A DNA stretch of 8,877 nucleotides from contig CALDID010000074.1 of the NCBI GenBank assembly GCA_937901865.1, positions 1-8,877 on the forward strand. Reading direction: 5' to 3'. Of this stretch, positions 1 to 6,053 are shown in pieces (within the stretch, counting starts at the first letter, position 1; each line of letters opens with the position of its first letter). The position numbers and the translations under genes were made by a program. Source of the DNA: an uncultured Treponema sp. (GTDB lineage Bacteria > Spirochaetota > Spirochaetia > Treponematales > Treponemataceae). The notes under the pieces are model-generated. The model worked only from the letters and a program-made list of their open reading frames with translations. It had not been told where the DNA came from and made no database searches.

Positions 1-187
1 GCGGCGGGTAATTTCTTGTTGGAAATTGCTTCCGCAAAACTGCGGCGACCAATTTTCAGAAATAAATTACTCATTTCACTCGTGCGGCGGGTAATTTCTT
101 GTTGGAAATTGCTTCCGCAAAACTGCGGCGACCAATTTCCAGAAAAAAATTACTCATTTCACTCGTGCGGCGGGTAATTTCTTGTTG
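1..187. repeat. 83-bp tandem repeat array, 2.25 copies
   Basis: Copy 1 is 1-83, copy 2 is 84-166, and a partial third copy (167-187) stops after 21 bases. The full copies differ at only two positions (56/139, T versus C; 63/146, T versus A). Each copy folds into nested stems. In copy 1 these are 6-14 with 64-72, 21-28 with 50-57, and 32-36 with 41-45 around an AAAC loop. The 56/139 change turns a G-U pair of the middle stem into G-C, so the fold is kept. On the minus strand each unit is open for 28 codons, with the stop of one unit overlapping the ATG of the next (ATGA); an example is 157 down to 71. The array lies just downstream of the GH43 gene and may extend beyond the left edge. Its function is unknown. 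Confidence 0.9.
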
Positions 188-206
188 AAAACGCACTGAA
201 AACAGT

Positions 207-1103
207 CTATGACAGCCAGCCGTCCTCGCCAAACGAAATCTCTTCTATTTGCAGCTTGCTTTTCCCTTCATCTTCGCGGTCGTAGGCGTGATACACGAGA
301 TACGTTTTGCCGTCGTCGCAGAAAACGCTGTTGTGTCCCGTGCCTGCCCAACGTGCAAAACTTGAGCCGTCTCGCAAAACAGTGCCGCCGCCCTCCGTCA
401 TTTTCTTGCCCGTGCGGTCAACAAAATCGTCCGCGAGCGTTTTCGCCCTGCCGTACACGATGCGGTATGTGCTTGCCGTGCCGCGACAGCAAAAATCGAA
501 CGACGCAAACAAATACCACCAATCGCCTCTCCGAAACAAGAAGCCGCCTTCAATCGCGTTGTCTTTCTCAAGCTGTCGCGTGGCGATATTGCGCACTTCT
601 GTGTCTTTTGCGACAAAGCCTTCCGCCGTCAATTTTGTCAAAAACAGACCGCCCCAAAACGAGCCGAAAAGCAAATAATCTTCTCCGCCCTCGCTCACGA
701 CGCACGGGTCAATAGCGTTGTAGCGGCAACTTTCGTCCGACTGCAACACCGCGCCTAAATCTCTCCAGCCGTAATCTGCGCTTTTCGCGTCGAGCGATTT
801 ATTCACCACAAGACCGATTGCGCTCTTTTGGCTGCCGAACGAACTGACCGAATAATACACTCGCCATTCGTCTCCGCGCCGTATGATTTCGGGTGCCCAC
901 AAATGCCGCGTCGATTTGGGAATGGCGTGCGCCGTCCAATCGGGTGCGACGGGGAAAATCTCGCCTGCGCTCTGCCAATGGCGCAAGTCGGCTGATTGGT
1001 GGAACGGCAAGCCCTCGCCTGTCTGAAAGCGATAATACACGCCGTTTTCTTTCACGATTGTCGGGTCGTGGGTTCTGATGTCGCCTGTTAATTCCAGTTT
1101 CAT
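207..1103 (-). CDS. GH43 family arabinan endo-1,5-alpha-L-arabinosidase-like enzyme
   Basis: This 298-residue protein is a single five-bladed beta-propeller glycoside hydrolase of family 43. The expected catalytic triad is visible: general base D13 (in THDPT), transition-state Asp D132 (in NAIDP) and general acid E185 (in AIEGGF). WAPEI (69-73) and GTGHNSV (254-260, H257) are also typical of arabinanases in this family. There is no signal peptide, so it should work in the cytoplasm on oligosaccharides brought in by the adjacent importer. The length fits a bare catalytic domain without a carbohydrate-binding module. Its ATG shares one base with the TAA of the upstream permease gene (TAATG) and has only a weak Shine-Dalgarno sequence, suggesting translational coupling. 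An exo-arabinofuranosidase or xylosidase specificity cannot be excluded from sequence alone. It is the last gene of the operon. Confidence 0.88.
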   Translation of the reverse strand: MKLELTGDIRTHDPTIVKENGVYYRFQTGEGLPFHQSADLRHWQSAGEIFPVAPDWTAHAIPKSTRHLWAPEIIRRGDEWRVYYSVSSFGSQKSAIGLVVNKSLDAKSADYGWRDLGAVLQSDESCRYNAIDPCVVSEGGEDYLLFGSFWGGLFLTKLTAEGFVAKDTEVRNIATRQLEKDNAIEGGFLFRRGDWWYLFASFDFCCRGTASTYRIVYGRAKTLADDFVDRTGKKMTEGGGTVLRDGSSFARWAGTGHNSVFCDDGKTYLVYHAYDREDEGKSKLQIEEISFGEDGWLS

Positions 1104-1987
1104 TATTTCAATCCCGTCATTGCAACAGAGGCGATAATCTGCTTTTGGAAGACCATAAACACGATTAACACAGGCAAAAGCGCAATGAGCGACGCAGTGA
1201 GCAAAAGCGGATAGTCCGTCTGAATAGCGTACATCGCATTGAGCTGGCTAATCATAACCTGAAGCGTCTGTTTTGTCGGCTCGTTGAGGTAAATGCTCGG
1301 TGCAAAAAAGTCGTTCCACGCGCCCATAAACCACAGGATTGCTTGCGCGGCAACCGCAGGCTTTGCGTTCGGCATAATGATTTGCCAATAAATGCGGAAG
1401 AAGCCTGCGCCGTCAATGCGTGCGCTTTCGACCATCGAGGTCGGGATTCCGCCCATATACTGTTTCAAGAAGAAAATCATACTCACGTTGCCGAGCATTC
1501 CCGGAATCATCAGCGGAAGCCACGTGTTCAGCCAGCCGATACGCGCATACATAATGAATTGCGGAATCATTATGACGGCGAAAGGAATCATCATCGTGGC
1601 AAGTTCGGCAAGAAAGAGCTTGTCTTTGCCCGGAAAGCGCAGTTTTGCGTAAGAGAACGCCGCCAAAGATGACACGAACGTGCCGACGATTATCGTAGAA
1701 AACGAAATTATCACGGAGTTGCGGATACCGAGCTGAATGCTTGGCTTCATCTCCCACACGCGCTTGGTGAAGTTCGTCCATTGCGGATTTTCGGGCATTT
1801 TGAGCGAAAGCTGCGTTGTCAAAAACTGCGCTGGCGTTTTGAGCGAGGAAAAGAGCATCCATATAAGCGGGATAATCATCAAGACGCTGCCCAAAATCAA
1901 GAATATATATGTCGCTGTTGTATCGAGCCGCTTGAGCGCGGTTTTGCTTAGTCGGAACGTCTGCGGTCGTGTTTGTACTAAATCCAT
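1103..1987 (-). CDS. Carbohydrate ABC transporter permease, MalG-type (CUT1)
   Basis: This 294-residue inner-membrane protein is one half of the transmembrane channel of a sugar importer. It has a hydrophobic first helix around residues 25-48 and further membrane segments near 90-112, 126-147, 157-175, 212-230 and 260-280. The EAA loop that contacts the ABC ATPase is at 187-210 (ESARIDGAGFFRIYWQ and following), and the C-terminal QKQII...GLK resembles the MalG tail. The start is set by a GGAGG at 1993-1997, five bases before the ATG; this Shine-Dalgarno sequence overlaps the stop codon of the preceding permease by one base, so the two are probably coupled. It pairs with the MalF-type permease at 1997-2971. 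The substrate is inferred from the GH43 neighbour, not from the permease itself. Confidence 0.93.
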   Translation of the reverse strand: MDLVQTRPQTFRLSKTALKRLDTTATYIFLILGSVLMIIPLIWMLFSSLKTPAQFLTTQLSLKMPENPQWTNFTKRVWEMKPSIQLGIRNSVIISFSTIIVGTFVSSLAAFSYAKLRFPGKDKLFLAELATMMIPFAVIMIPQFIMYARIGWLNTWLPLMIPGMLGNVSMIFFLKQYMGGIPTSMVESARIDGAGFFRIYWQIIMPNAKPAVAAQAILWFMGAWNDFFAPSIYLNEPTKQTLQVMISQLNAMYAIQTDYPLLLTASLIALLPVLIVFMVFQKQIIASVAMTGLK

Positions 1988-1996
1988 TTTTGCCTC

Positions 1997-2971
1997 CTAC
2001 TCAAGATAGTTGTCGTTTTCTTTGCTGAACTTGAATTGCAACGCCGTAACGATAAAGATGATGATTGCCAACACCCACGCCGACGCACAAGCATAGCCTT
2101 TTGCGTCCGCCGAGCCGAAAGCCCGCTGCCAAATGTAGAACACGATTGTTCCCGCGCTGTAGTCCGTGCCGCCTGCTGGAGCCATTATCTGCGGTTCAAC
2201 AATCATCTGCGCACCGCCGATGATGCCCGTAACCACGATAAAGAACGAAATCGGCTTGAGCAATGGCCACGTTATTGAGCGGAAGATTCTCCAGCCAGAC
2301 GCGCCGTCGAGATACGCTGCTTCGTAATACGAGGTCGGCAGGTTCTGCAAGCCGCCGAGATAGAGCAACGCCGTGCCGCCCACTCCTCTCCAAATCGTCA
2401 TCGCCATAATTGCGGGCTTGACGGTGGACGGGTTTTCGAGCCAGTTCGGACCTTTTACGCCGAATGCCCACTTCAAAAACTGATTGATTAAACCGAAATC
2501 GCCGTTGTACAGCCATTTCCACAAGAGCGAAACAGCGACGATTGAACTGACAACAGGAATATAGTAAATCACGCGGAAAAGTTTTGCGCCGTGAATTGGC
2601 TTATTAAACGACACCGCGAGAGAAATTGCCCAAAGCATACCGATTGGAATACCAATCATATAGAAGAATGTGTTCCAAAGGGCTTTCCAGAAATCGCTAT
2701 CGCTAAACAGCTCTTTGTAATTCTGAAAGCCTGCGTAAAAATACTCTTTTTCTGCCGCGTCCATCGAAAACAGGCGCGTTAAATCGGTCATTGAATCCCA
2801 GTTCGTGAAACTCGCATAAATGGAAAAGACGAACGGAATCGCCGTGAAAAGCAAAAAGCCGATGATTGGCGGCAAGACGAACAGCAATCCCATTTTTGCC
2901 TCTTCGTCCCACGCTCGATGAGCGTTTTTCACTGTTTTTGTATTTGCTGTCGTTTTATTTGTTTTTGCCAT
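1997..2971 (-). CDS. Carbohydrate ABC transporter permease, MalF/UgpA-type (CUT1)
   Basis: This 324-residue inner-membrane permease is the partner of the MalG-type subunit. After a charged cytoplasmic N-terminus (about 1-25) the first membrane helix is at 27-53 (GLLFVLPPIIGFLLF), with further segments near 99-121, 132-152, 187-208, 240-256 and 294-311. The EAA motif that docks the ATPase is at 217-240 (EAAYLDGASGWRIFRS and following). I chose the ATG at 2971 because GGAGG at 2976-2980 lies four bases upstream. An in-frame ATG at 3019 would add 16 residues, but it falls inside the palindrome and has no ribosome-binding site. No ATPase gene follows, as is usual for CUT1 importers that share an MsmX/MalK-type ATPase. 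Confidence 0.93.
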   Translation of the reverse strand: MAKTNKTTANTKTVKNAHRAWDEEAKMGLLFVLPPIIGFLLFTAIPFVFSIYASFTNWDSMTDLTRLFSMDAAEKEYFYAGFQNYKELFSDSDFWKALWNTFFYMIGIPIGMLWAISLAVSFNKPIHGAKLFRVIYYIPVVSSIVAVSLLWKWLYNGDFGLINQFLKWAFGVKGPNWLENPSTVKPAIMAMTIWRGVGGTALLYLGGLQNLPTSYYEAAYLDGASGWRIFRSITWPLLKPISFFIVVTGIIGGAQMIVEPQIMAPAGGTDYSAGTIVFYIWQRAFGSADAKGYACASAWVLAIIIFIVTALQFKFSKENDNYLE

Positions 2972-3013
2972 AATGCCTCCCTCATTAAATTTTTTGTTTG
3001 CTTTAAAGTTTTC

Positions 3014-3039
3014 TAACAAGGGGATTAATCCCCTTGTTA
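3014..3039. repeat. Perfect 26-bp palindrome between binding-protein and permease genes
   Basis: The arms TAACAAGGGGATT and AATCCCCTTGTTA are exactly complementary, giving an 11-bp stem with a TTAA loop in the mRNA. It lies 16 bases after the stop of the solute-binding-protein gene and 42 bases before the permease start. In the direction of the operon it is not followed by a T-run (AGAAAAC follows), so it is unlikely to be a strong terminator. A 3' stabilising or processing hairpin that leaves more binding-protein mRNA than permease mRNA, as in malE-malF, is the likely role. On the plus strand it is followed by TTTTT, but no plus-strand gene lies upstream. Confidence 0.85.
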
Positions 3040-3055
3040 TTTTTACAAAACACGC

Positions 3056-4420
3056 TCAGCGTGCGTTCTTTCGAGCCTTTGCAAGACCTTTTTCAAGTTT
3101 ATCCTGCATCTTCGGCTGAATCTCTGCGCAGTAATCCGCGGCACTCATTTCGCCGTCAACCACTTTCTGCACGCTCACAAAGAACTCTTCAAACCAGTCG
3201 CCTGTGTATGTGAAATCAGAAGGCCATGCGCGACCTGTCTTTGAAATGATGTTCAAGAACTCTGCGCGGTTTTCTGGCTTGCCCTTTGCCTTGTAGCGTT
3301 CTGCGAGCGATTTCAAGTTAGGAATCTGCAAATCGAGGTCGCAATACATCTGGTTTGCTTCTTTATCCGCAGACAAATACAGCGCAAGTTCTGCCGCAAG
3401 CTGAGGCTGTTTTGAGTTCGCCGCAACCGCATAGCCAACGCCACCGCGATACGTTGCGGTCAGGCTTCTGTCGGTGTGTACCGGCCACGGAATCAAATCA
3501 TATTCAAATGCGAGCGTCTTGTTGAATGCCGCCAAATCCCACGGACCTGCAGGGAAGAAACCAAGGTCGCCCTTGAGCCAACGCTGATAAGTATCGAGGC
3601 TCTGAGACTGCGCCGCGCTCGGAGTAACAGGTGCATACGTTTTTCCTGCGATTGTCGTGCCGCCCACGGTCATATTTGCCCAGAACTGCAATGCTTCCAC
3701 GAATTTCGGGTCGGTAATCGTAACTTTTGTGTGCGTGTCGTCGATGAAGTCTGCCCCGTTACCCCAAATGAACTGAATCAATGCCCAGCGCGGATTCAAT
3801 CCCGTGCCGAACTTGTCGATTTCGCCGTCGCCGTCTGTGTCGCGCGTGAGTTTTTCGCACACGTCCATAAACTCCTGCCATGTGTATGGGCTTTCGGTTG
3901 ACGGCAGCTCAAGACCGAGCTCTTTGAACATATCTTTATTATAAGCGAACGCAAACGGACCGAAATCCTTTGGCAATGCCCAAATAGCCGCCCCCTGTCC
4001 GAGCGTCTGTCCGTCGTAGCGGTAAGTATCAACGGCATTTTCGTACAAATCATTGAAGTCCACGCCCGTTACGTTCTGCACATACGGCGCGAGGTCAAGA
4101 ACCTTCTTGTTGTCAACATACTGTCTCACGTCGCCCGGTCCTAAATAGAACACGTCTGGCAACTGATTTGCGGCAAGCTGTGCCTGCAATTTCTGTCCGT
4201 ATTCCGCCTGAGTTGACGAAATGAAATTAACTTTTGTGCCCGGGTGAGCATTCTCGAATCTCCACACGATTTGGTCAAGAATCTCTTTTTCCTGCGGCTG
4301 TGCGAAAATCATCAAGGTGATTTTGTTTTCGCTTTCCTTTTTGCCGCAACTTTGCAAGCTCATCAAGCCCGCTACGGCACCAACACAACAAAAGATTGCA
4401 GAAATAAAACTTCTTTTCAT
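3056..4420 (-). CDS. Extracellular sugar-binding lipoprotein of an ABC importer (SBP family 1)
   Basis: This 454-residue protein captures the sugar outside the cytoplasmic membrane and delivers it to the two permeases. Residues 1-24 form a lipoprotein signal peptide with the lipobox LQSC, so C25 is the predicted lipidated cysteine. The mature protein shows the family 1 binding-protein pattern: an N-terminal beta strand (ITLMIFA), LPDVFYLGPGDV near 87-98, and WALPKDFGPFAFAYNKDMF (147-165). An EF-hand-like loop, DTDGDGEID (194-202), is common in this family; its twelfth position is Gly, not Glu. AGGAGG at 4426-4431 lies five bases before the ATG. It is the first gene of the operon. The ligand is not determined by sequence; the GH43 neighbour suggests arabino-oligosaccharides. 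Confidence 0.93.
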   Translation of the reverse strand: MKRSFISAIFCCVGAVAGLMSLQSCGKKESENKITLMIFAQPQEKEILDQIVWRFENAHPGTKVNFISSTQAEYGQKLQAQLAANQLPDVFYLGPGDVRQYVDNKKVLDLAPYVQNVTGVDFNDLYENAVDTYRYDGQTLGQGAAIWALPKDFGPFAFAYNKDMFKELGLELPSTESPYTWQEFMDVCEKLTRDTDGDGEIDKFGTGLNPRWALIQFIWGNGADFIDDTHTKVTITDPKFVEALQFWANMTVGGTTIAGKTYAPVTPSAAQSQSLDTYQRWLKGDLGFFPAGPWDLAAFNKTLAFEYDLIPWPVHTDRSLTATYRGGVGYAVAANSKQPQLAAELALYLSADKEANQMYCDLDLQIPNLKSLAERYKAKGKPENRAEFLNIISKTGRAWPSDFTYTGDWFEEFFVSVQKVVDGEMSAADYCAEIQPKMQDKLEKGLAKARKNAR

Positions 4421-4460
4421 CTTTTCCTCCTAGAATTGCTAATCTAAAACCTTATGATTT

Positions 4461-4489
4461 ATTGTCTATCTGTTTTTCTGTTTTGTCAA
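4461..4489 (-). promoter_or_regulatory. Promoter of the sugar-uptake operon
   Basis: On the minus strand, TTGACA (4489-4484) and GACAAT (4466-4461) are separated by 17 bases. Transcription would start near 4454, about 34 bases before the ATG of the binding-protein gene. The -35 box is perfect and the -10 box matches four of six. Confidence 0.75.
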
Positions 4490-4506
4490 CCAGAATTTTC
4501 GATATT

Positions 4507-4521
4507 TAACAAAATTTGTTA
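4507..4521. promoter_or_regulatory. Candidate operator, 15-bp perfect inverted repeat
   Basis: TAACAAA and TTTGTTA flank a single central A. The site lies 18 bases upstream of the -35 box of the operon promoter, in the 249-base region between the divergent operon and regulator. A shorter related palindrome, CAAATTTG (4607-4614), abuts the regulator's -10 box. Binding by the adjacent ArsR-type regulator is an inference. The position upstream of the -35 would suit an activator better than a simple repressor. Confidence 0.5.
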
Positions 4522-4606
4522 GTGCAATCAATAGAGTTGCTTTTTAGAGAATAAAATAGATTTTTAGGTGTACTCGTTTTGTCGAGCAATTAGCAGATTT
4601 ATTGCA

Positions 4607-4621
4607 CAAATTTGATATAAT
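4607..4621 (+). promoter_or_regulatory. Extended -10 promoter of the regulator with overlapping palindrome
   Basis: TGATATAAT (4613-4621) is a perfect extended -10 element (TG, one base, TATAAT); no good -35 box is seen at the usual distance. Transcription would start near 4628. CAAATTTG (4607-4614) overlaps it by two bases and shares CAAA/TTTG half-sites with the inverted repeat at 4507-4521, which suggests autoregulation. Confidence 0.6.
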
Positions 4622-4669
4622 TGAAAAGAATGCTTGATAATATCGATTTTTATTGTTATCATAAAAAAT

Positions 4670-5602
4670 ATGACAAGCACTAATGAAAAGCAACAGACAT
4701 TGATAGTAAATCCTCTCAAGGATTTGAACGTGATAAAGGCTCTTGCAAGCGAACCGAGAATAAAAATGCTAGAACTTTTGCGCCATAAAAGGCTGAATAT
4801 AAACGAGATTGCAGAGGCGATGAATCAGCCGCAGTCCACGGTTGCAACGAATGCCTCGATTTTGGAGGACGCGGGCTTAATCGTCAGCGAGGCGGCAAAA
4901 GCAAAGAAAGGCAATCAAAAAATCTGCTCTCCTGCGTTCAATGAAATCCTGATAAAGTTCCCCGAAGACGAGGACGTGGAAAAAGACTTTGTGAAAATAG
5001 AAATGCCGCTCGGTCTTTTCACTGATTACAGCGTTACGGCTCCTTGTGGGCTGTGTTCGCGCGAAAAAATTATCGGTATGCTCGACCTTCCCGATTCGTT
5101 CCTTAATCCTGAGCGAATGAAAGCGGGGCTTTTGTGGTGTACATCGGGATATTTTGAATATAAGTTCCCGAACAATACGCTTTCTGACCCGCGCGAAGTG
5201 AAAAAGCTCGAATTGATGATGGAGCTTTCAAGCGAAACGCCAGGGACGAACTCGAATTGGCCTTCTGACATCACGGTGTGGATTAACCGCACGGAGATTG
5301 CGACGTGGACGTGTCCTGGCGATTACGGCGACCATCGCGGCAAGTTCACTCCAGAGTGGTGGAAGCTTGAGGGCAGCCAGTACGGGCTTTTGAAGCATTT
5401 TTCTGTTACCGAGGAGGGCAGTTTTATCGACGGCGTGAAAGTGTCGGACGTTACGCTTAAAGACCTCGATATGCGAAATCATCACTCAATCCGCGTCAAA
5501 GTCGGCGTGAAAGACAATGCGCGCTATATGGGCGGAATGAACATTTTCGGCAAAGGCTTCGGCAACTACGACCAAGGCATTGTTATGCAGATTTATTTCT
5601 AG
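4670..5602 (+). CDS. ArsR-type winged-helix regulator with large C-terminal domain
   Basis: This 310-residue cytoplasmic DNA-binding protein is the probable regulator of the divergent sugar operon. Residues about 18-75 form the winged helix, with the recognition region NINEIAEAMNQPQSTVAT at 43-60. The C-terminal two thirds (about 105-310) are beta-rich and match, from memory, a conserved domain of ArsR-like regulators beside sugar ABC operons in Paenibacillus-type bacteria; the hallmark stretches here are NWPSDITVWIN (196-206), TWTCPGDYG (212-220), QYGLLK (237-242) and GGMNIFGKGFGNY (288-300). It probably senses a sugar directly. CGLC (126-129) plus C157 and C215 are notable cysteines. The ATG at 4670 has no Shine-Dalgarno sequence; an in-frame TTG at 4634 would add 12 mostly hydrophobic residues, so the start is uncertain. 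No clear terminator follows directly. Confidence 0.85.
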   Translation: MTSTNEKQQTLIVNPLKDLNVIKALASEPRIKMLELLRHKRLNINEIAEAMNQPQSTVATNASILEDAGLIVSEAAKAKKGNQKICSPAFNEILIKFPEDEDVEKDFVKIEMPLGLFTDYSVTAPCGLCSREKIIGMLDLPDSFLNPERMKAGLLWCTSGYFEYKFPNNTLSDPREVKKLELMMELSSETPGTNSNWPSDITVWINRTEIATWTCPGDYGDHRGKFTPEWWKLEGSQYGLLKHFSVTEEGSFIDGVKVSDVTLKDLDMRNHHSIRVKVGVKDNARYMGGMNIFGKGFGNYDQGIVMQIYF

Positions 5603-5606
5603 CGCA

Positions 5607-5667
5607 ATTCGAGGGAATAATGGCAGAACGCGAAATTGTTGCAGTGTCCTGCTGTTCTCGCTCGAAT
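5607..5667. repeat. Nested inverted repeat downstream of the regulator gene
   Basis: ATTCGAG (5607-5613) pairs with CTCGAAT (5661-5667), AGAAC (5625-5629) with GTTCT (5654-5658), and GCAG (5641-5644) with CTGC (5649-5652) around a TGTC loop. The spacers are asymmetric. It begins four bases after the regulator's stop codon and has no following T-run, so it is not a classical intrinsic terminator. It may protect the mRNA end or be a dispersed intergenic element. Confidence 0.45.
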
Positions 5668-5690
5668 GACTAATAACGAAAATTGCTATA

Positions 5691-5720
5691 TTGCAGAATT
5701 ACATAAGTCTTTCCGATAAT
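5691..5720 (+). promoter_or_regulatory. Candidate promoter of the small hydrophobic peptide mRNA
   Basis: TTGCAG (5691-5696) and GATAAT (5715-5720) are 18 bases apart. Transcription would start near 5727, giving a structured leader of about 113 bases before the GTG at 5840. Alternatives such as CTATAG at 5734-5739 or TATAGT at 5802-5807 lack good -35 partners. Read-through from the regulator gene is also possible. Confidence 0.35.
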
Positions 5721-5771
5721 TAACAATGCGCAACTATAGGAACTTTTACGAGTTCTGACAAGGTTGGCGGT

Positions 5772-5835
5772 TGCTCTTCAGGCTCTAGTGGCAAGTAACT
5801 GTATAGTGAAAACCATACTAAAATTCTGGAGGGCG
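5772..5835 (+). promoter_or_regulatory. Leader structure that can hide the Shine-Dalgarno sequence
   Basis: Bases 5772-5782 (TGCTCTTCAGG) can pair without interruption with 5825-5835 (TCTGGAGGGCG), which contains the whole GGAGG (5828-5832) of the small peptide gene. The helix has 11 pairs, four of them G-U. The enclosed loop holds another hairpin, GTATAGT(GAAA)ACCATAC at 5801-5818, with one A-C mismatch and a GNRA tetraloop. A further hairpin, GAACT/AGTTC, lies upstream at 5740-5755. Hidden ribosome-binding sites are typical of type I toxin mRNAs; that this one is used so is an inference. Confidence 0.45.
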
Positions 5836-5839
5836 TGCG

Positions 5840-5911
5840 GTGGCATTGCATAGAATCATTGTGATTTTAGCGATAATCGTGCTACTTTTGCTCGGTTATC
5901 CTGCGTGGTAA
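5840..5911 (+). CDS. Small hydrophobic peptide, candidate type I toxin
   Basis: This 23-codon ORF starts at GTG, seven bases after a perfect GGAGG (5828-5832); an in-frame stop at 5819-5821 rules out a longer form. The peptide is a single predicted membrane span: a short start MALHR, then 13 consecutive residues that are only I, V, L or A (6-18), then GYPAW. Size, composition and aromatic C-terminus resemble Ibs, Ldr and Fst-like membrane toxins, but I do not recognise a specific family. The stop codon lies in a small hairpin (GCGT/ACGC, 5903-5915), and another hairpin follows (CTCTT..CAC/GTG..AAGAG, 5918-5945). A plus-strand terminator ends the mRNA at about 6053, and a convergent antisense RNA covers about 5948-6046 of its 3' region. 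It could instead be a membrane regulator peptide or a chance ORF. Confidence 0.5.
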   Translation: MALHRIIVILAIIVLLLLGYPAW

Positions 5912-5947
5912 ACGCACCTCTTCGCACCTAAAAAGTGTAAAAGAGAT

Positions 5948-5985
5948 AAAAATAGCCGCCTAAGTCTGTCATACTTAAAGGCGGC
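5948..5985 (-). terminator. Intrinsic terminator, minus strand
   Basis: On the minus strand GCCGCC TT TAAGT (5985-5973) pairs with ACTTA GGCGGC (5965-5955), leaving two bulged T. The stem is followed by TATTTTTAT. It ends the antisense RNA and would also catch any transcript reading through from pgsA, which has no closer terminator. Confidence 0.8.
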
Positions 5986-6046
5986 GGTGTCTGAAAAGGC
6001 ACTAATGCGTTAATATGAAGACCAACCGTAACTTTGGTTGCGCTTC
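5948..6046 (-). ncRNA. Candidate antisense RNA to the peptide mRNA 3' region
   Basis: A promoter at 6053-6081 and an intrinsic terminator at 5948-5985 define a minus-strand transcript of about 100 nt. It contains no plausible ORF. It would fold into a 5' stem (GAAG..CAACC/GGTTG..CTTC, 6046-6017), a mostly unpaired linker of about 30 nt, and the terminator stem. It is fully complementary to the 3' untranslated region of the small peptide mRNA, as in txpA/RatA-type loci, so it is the candidate antitoxin. The alternative is an independent small RNA, or simply the 3' end of the pgsA operon transcript with a fortuitous promoter. Confidence 0.55.
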
Positions 6047-6053
6047 TTTTTTA
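6017..6053 (+). terminator. Intrinsic terminator, plus strand
   Basis: GAAG (6017-6020) pairs with CTTC (6043-6046) and CAACC (6023-6027) with GGTTG (6036-6040), with a 2x2 internal loop, followed by six T (6047-6052). It would end the small peptide mRNA and any read-through from the regulator gene. Its T-run abuts the -10 box of the opposing antisense promoter. Confidence 0.75.

Noticed and set aside
71..157. 28-codon minus-strand ORF in the repeat as a real gene
   Set aside because: There is no proper Shine-Dalgarno sequence and the open frame may be incidental; it is kept only as part of the repeat description.
1..187. Integron attC sites or CRISPR repeats
   Set aside because: The units are contiguous without spacers or cassettes, and no GTTRRRY/RYYYAAC core pair is present; 83 bp is too long for a CRISPR repeat.
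194..206. Terminator directly after the GH43 gene
   Set aside because: The stem ACTG/CAGT is only four pairs and the T-run is poor; termination more likely occurs in or beyond the repeat array.
209..715. Long open frame opposite the GH43 gene
   Set aside because: It lies antisense to a gene with complete catalytic motifs, is of low complexity (rich in R, S and C), and has no supporting start signal.
4630..4683. 17-codon leader ORF overlapping the regulator start
   Set aside because: It would begin almost at the predicted transcription start without a ribosome-binding site, and shows no attenuator-like structure.
5620..5673. 17-codon ORF as an annotated gene
   Set aside because: It lies inside an inverted repeat, with a GAGGG only four bases from the ATG and a composition that suggests no fold or membrane segment; support is too weak for a CDS call.
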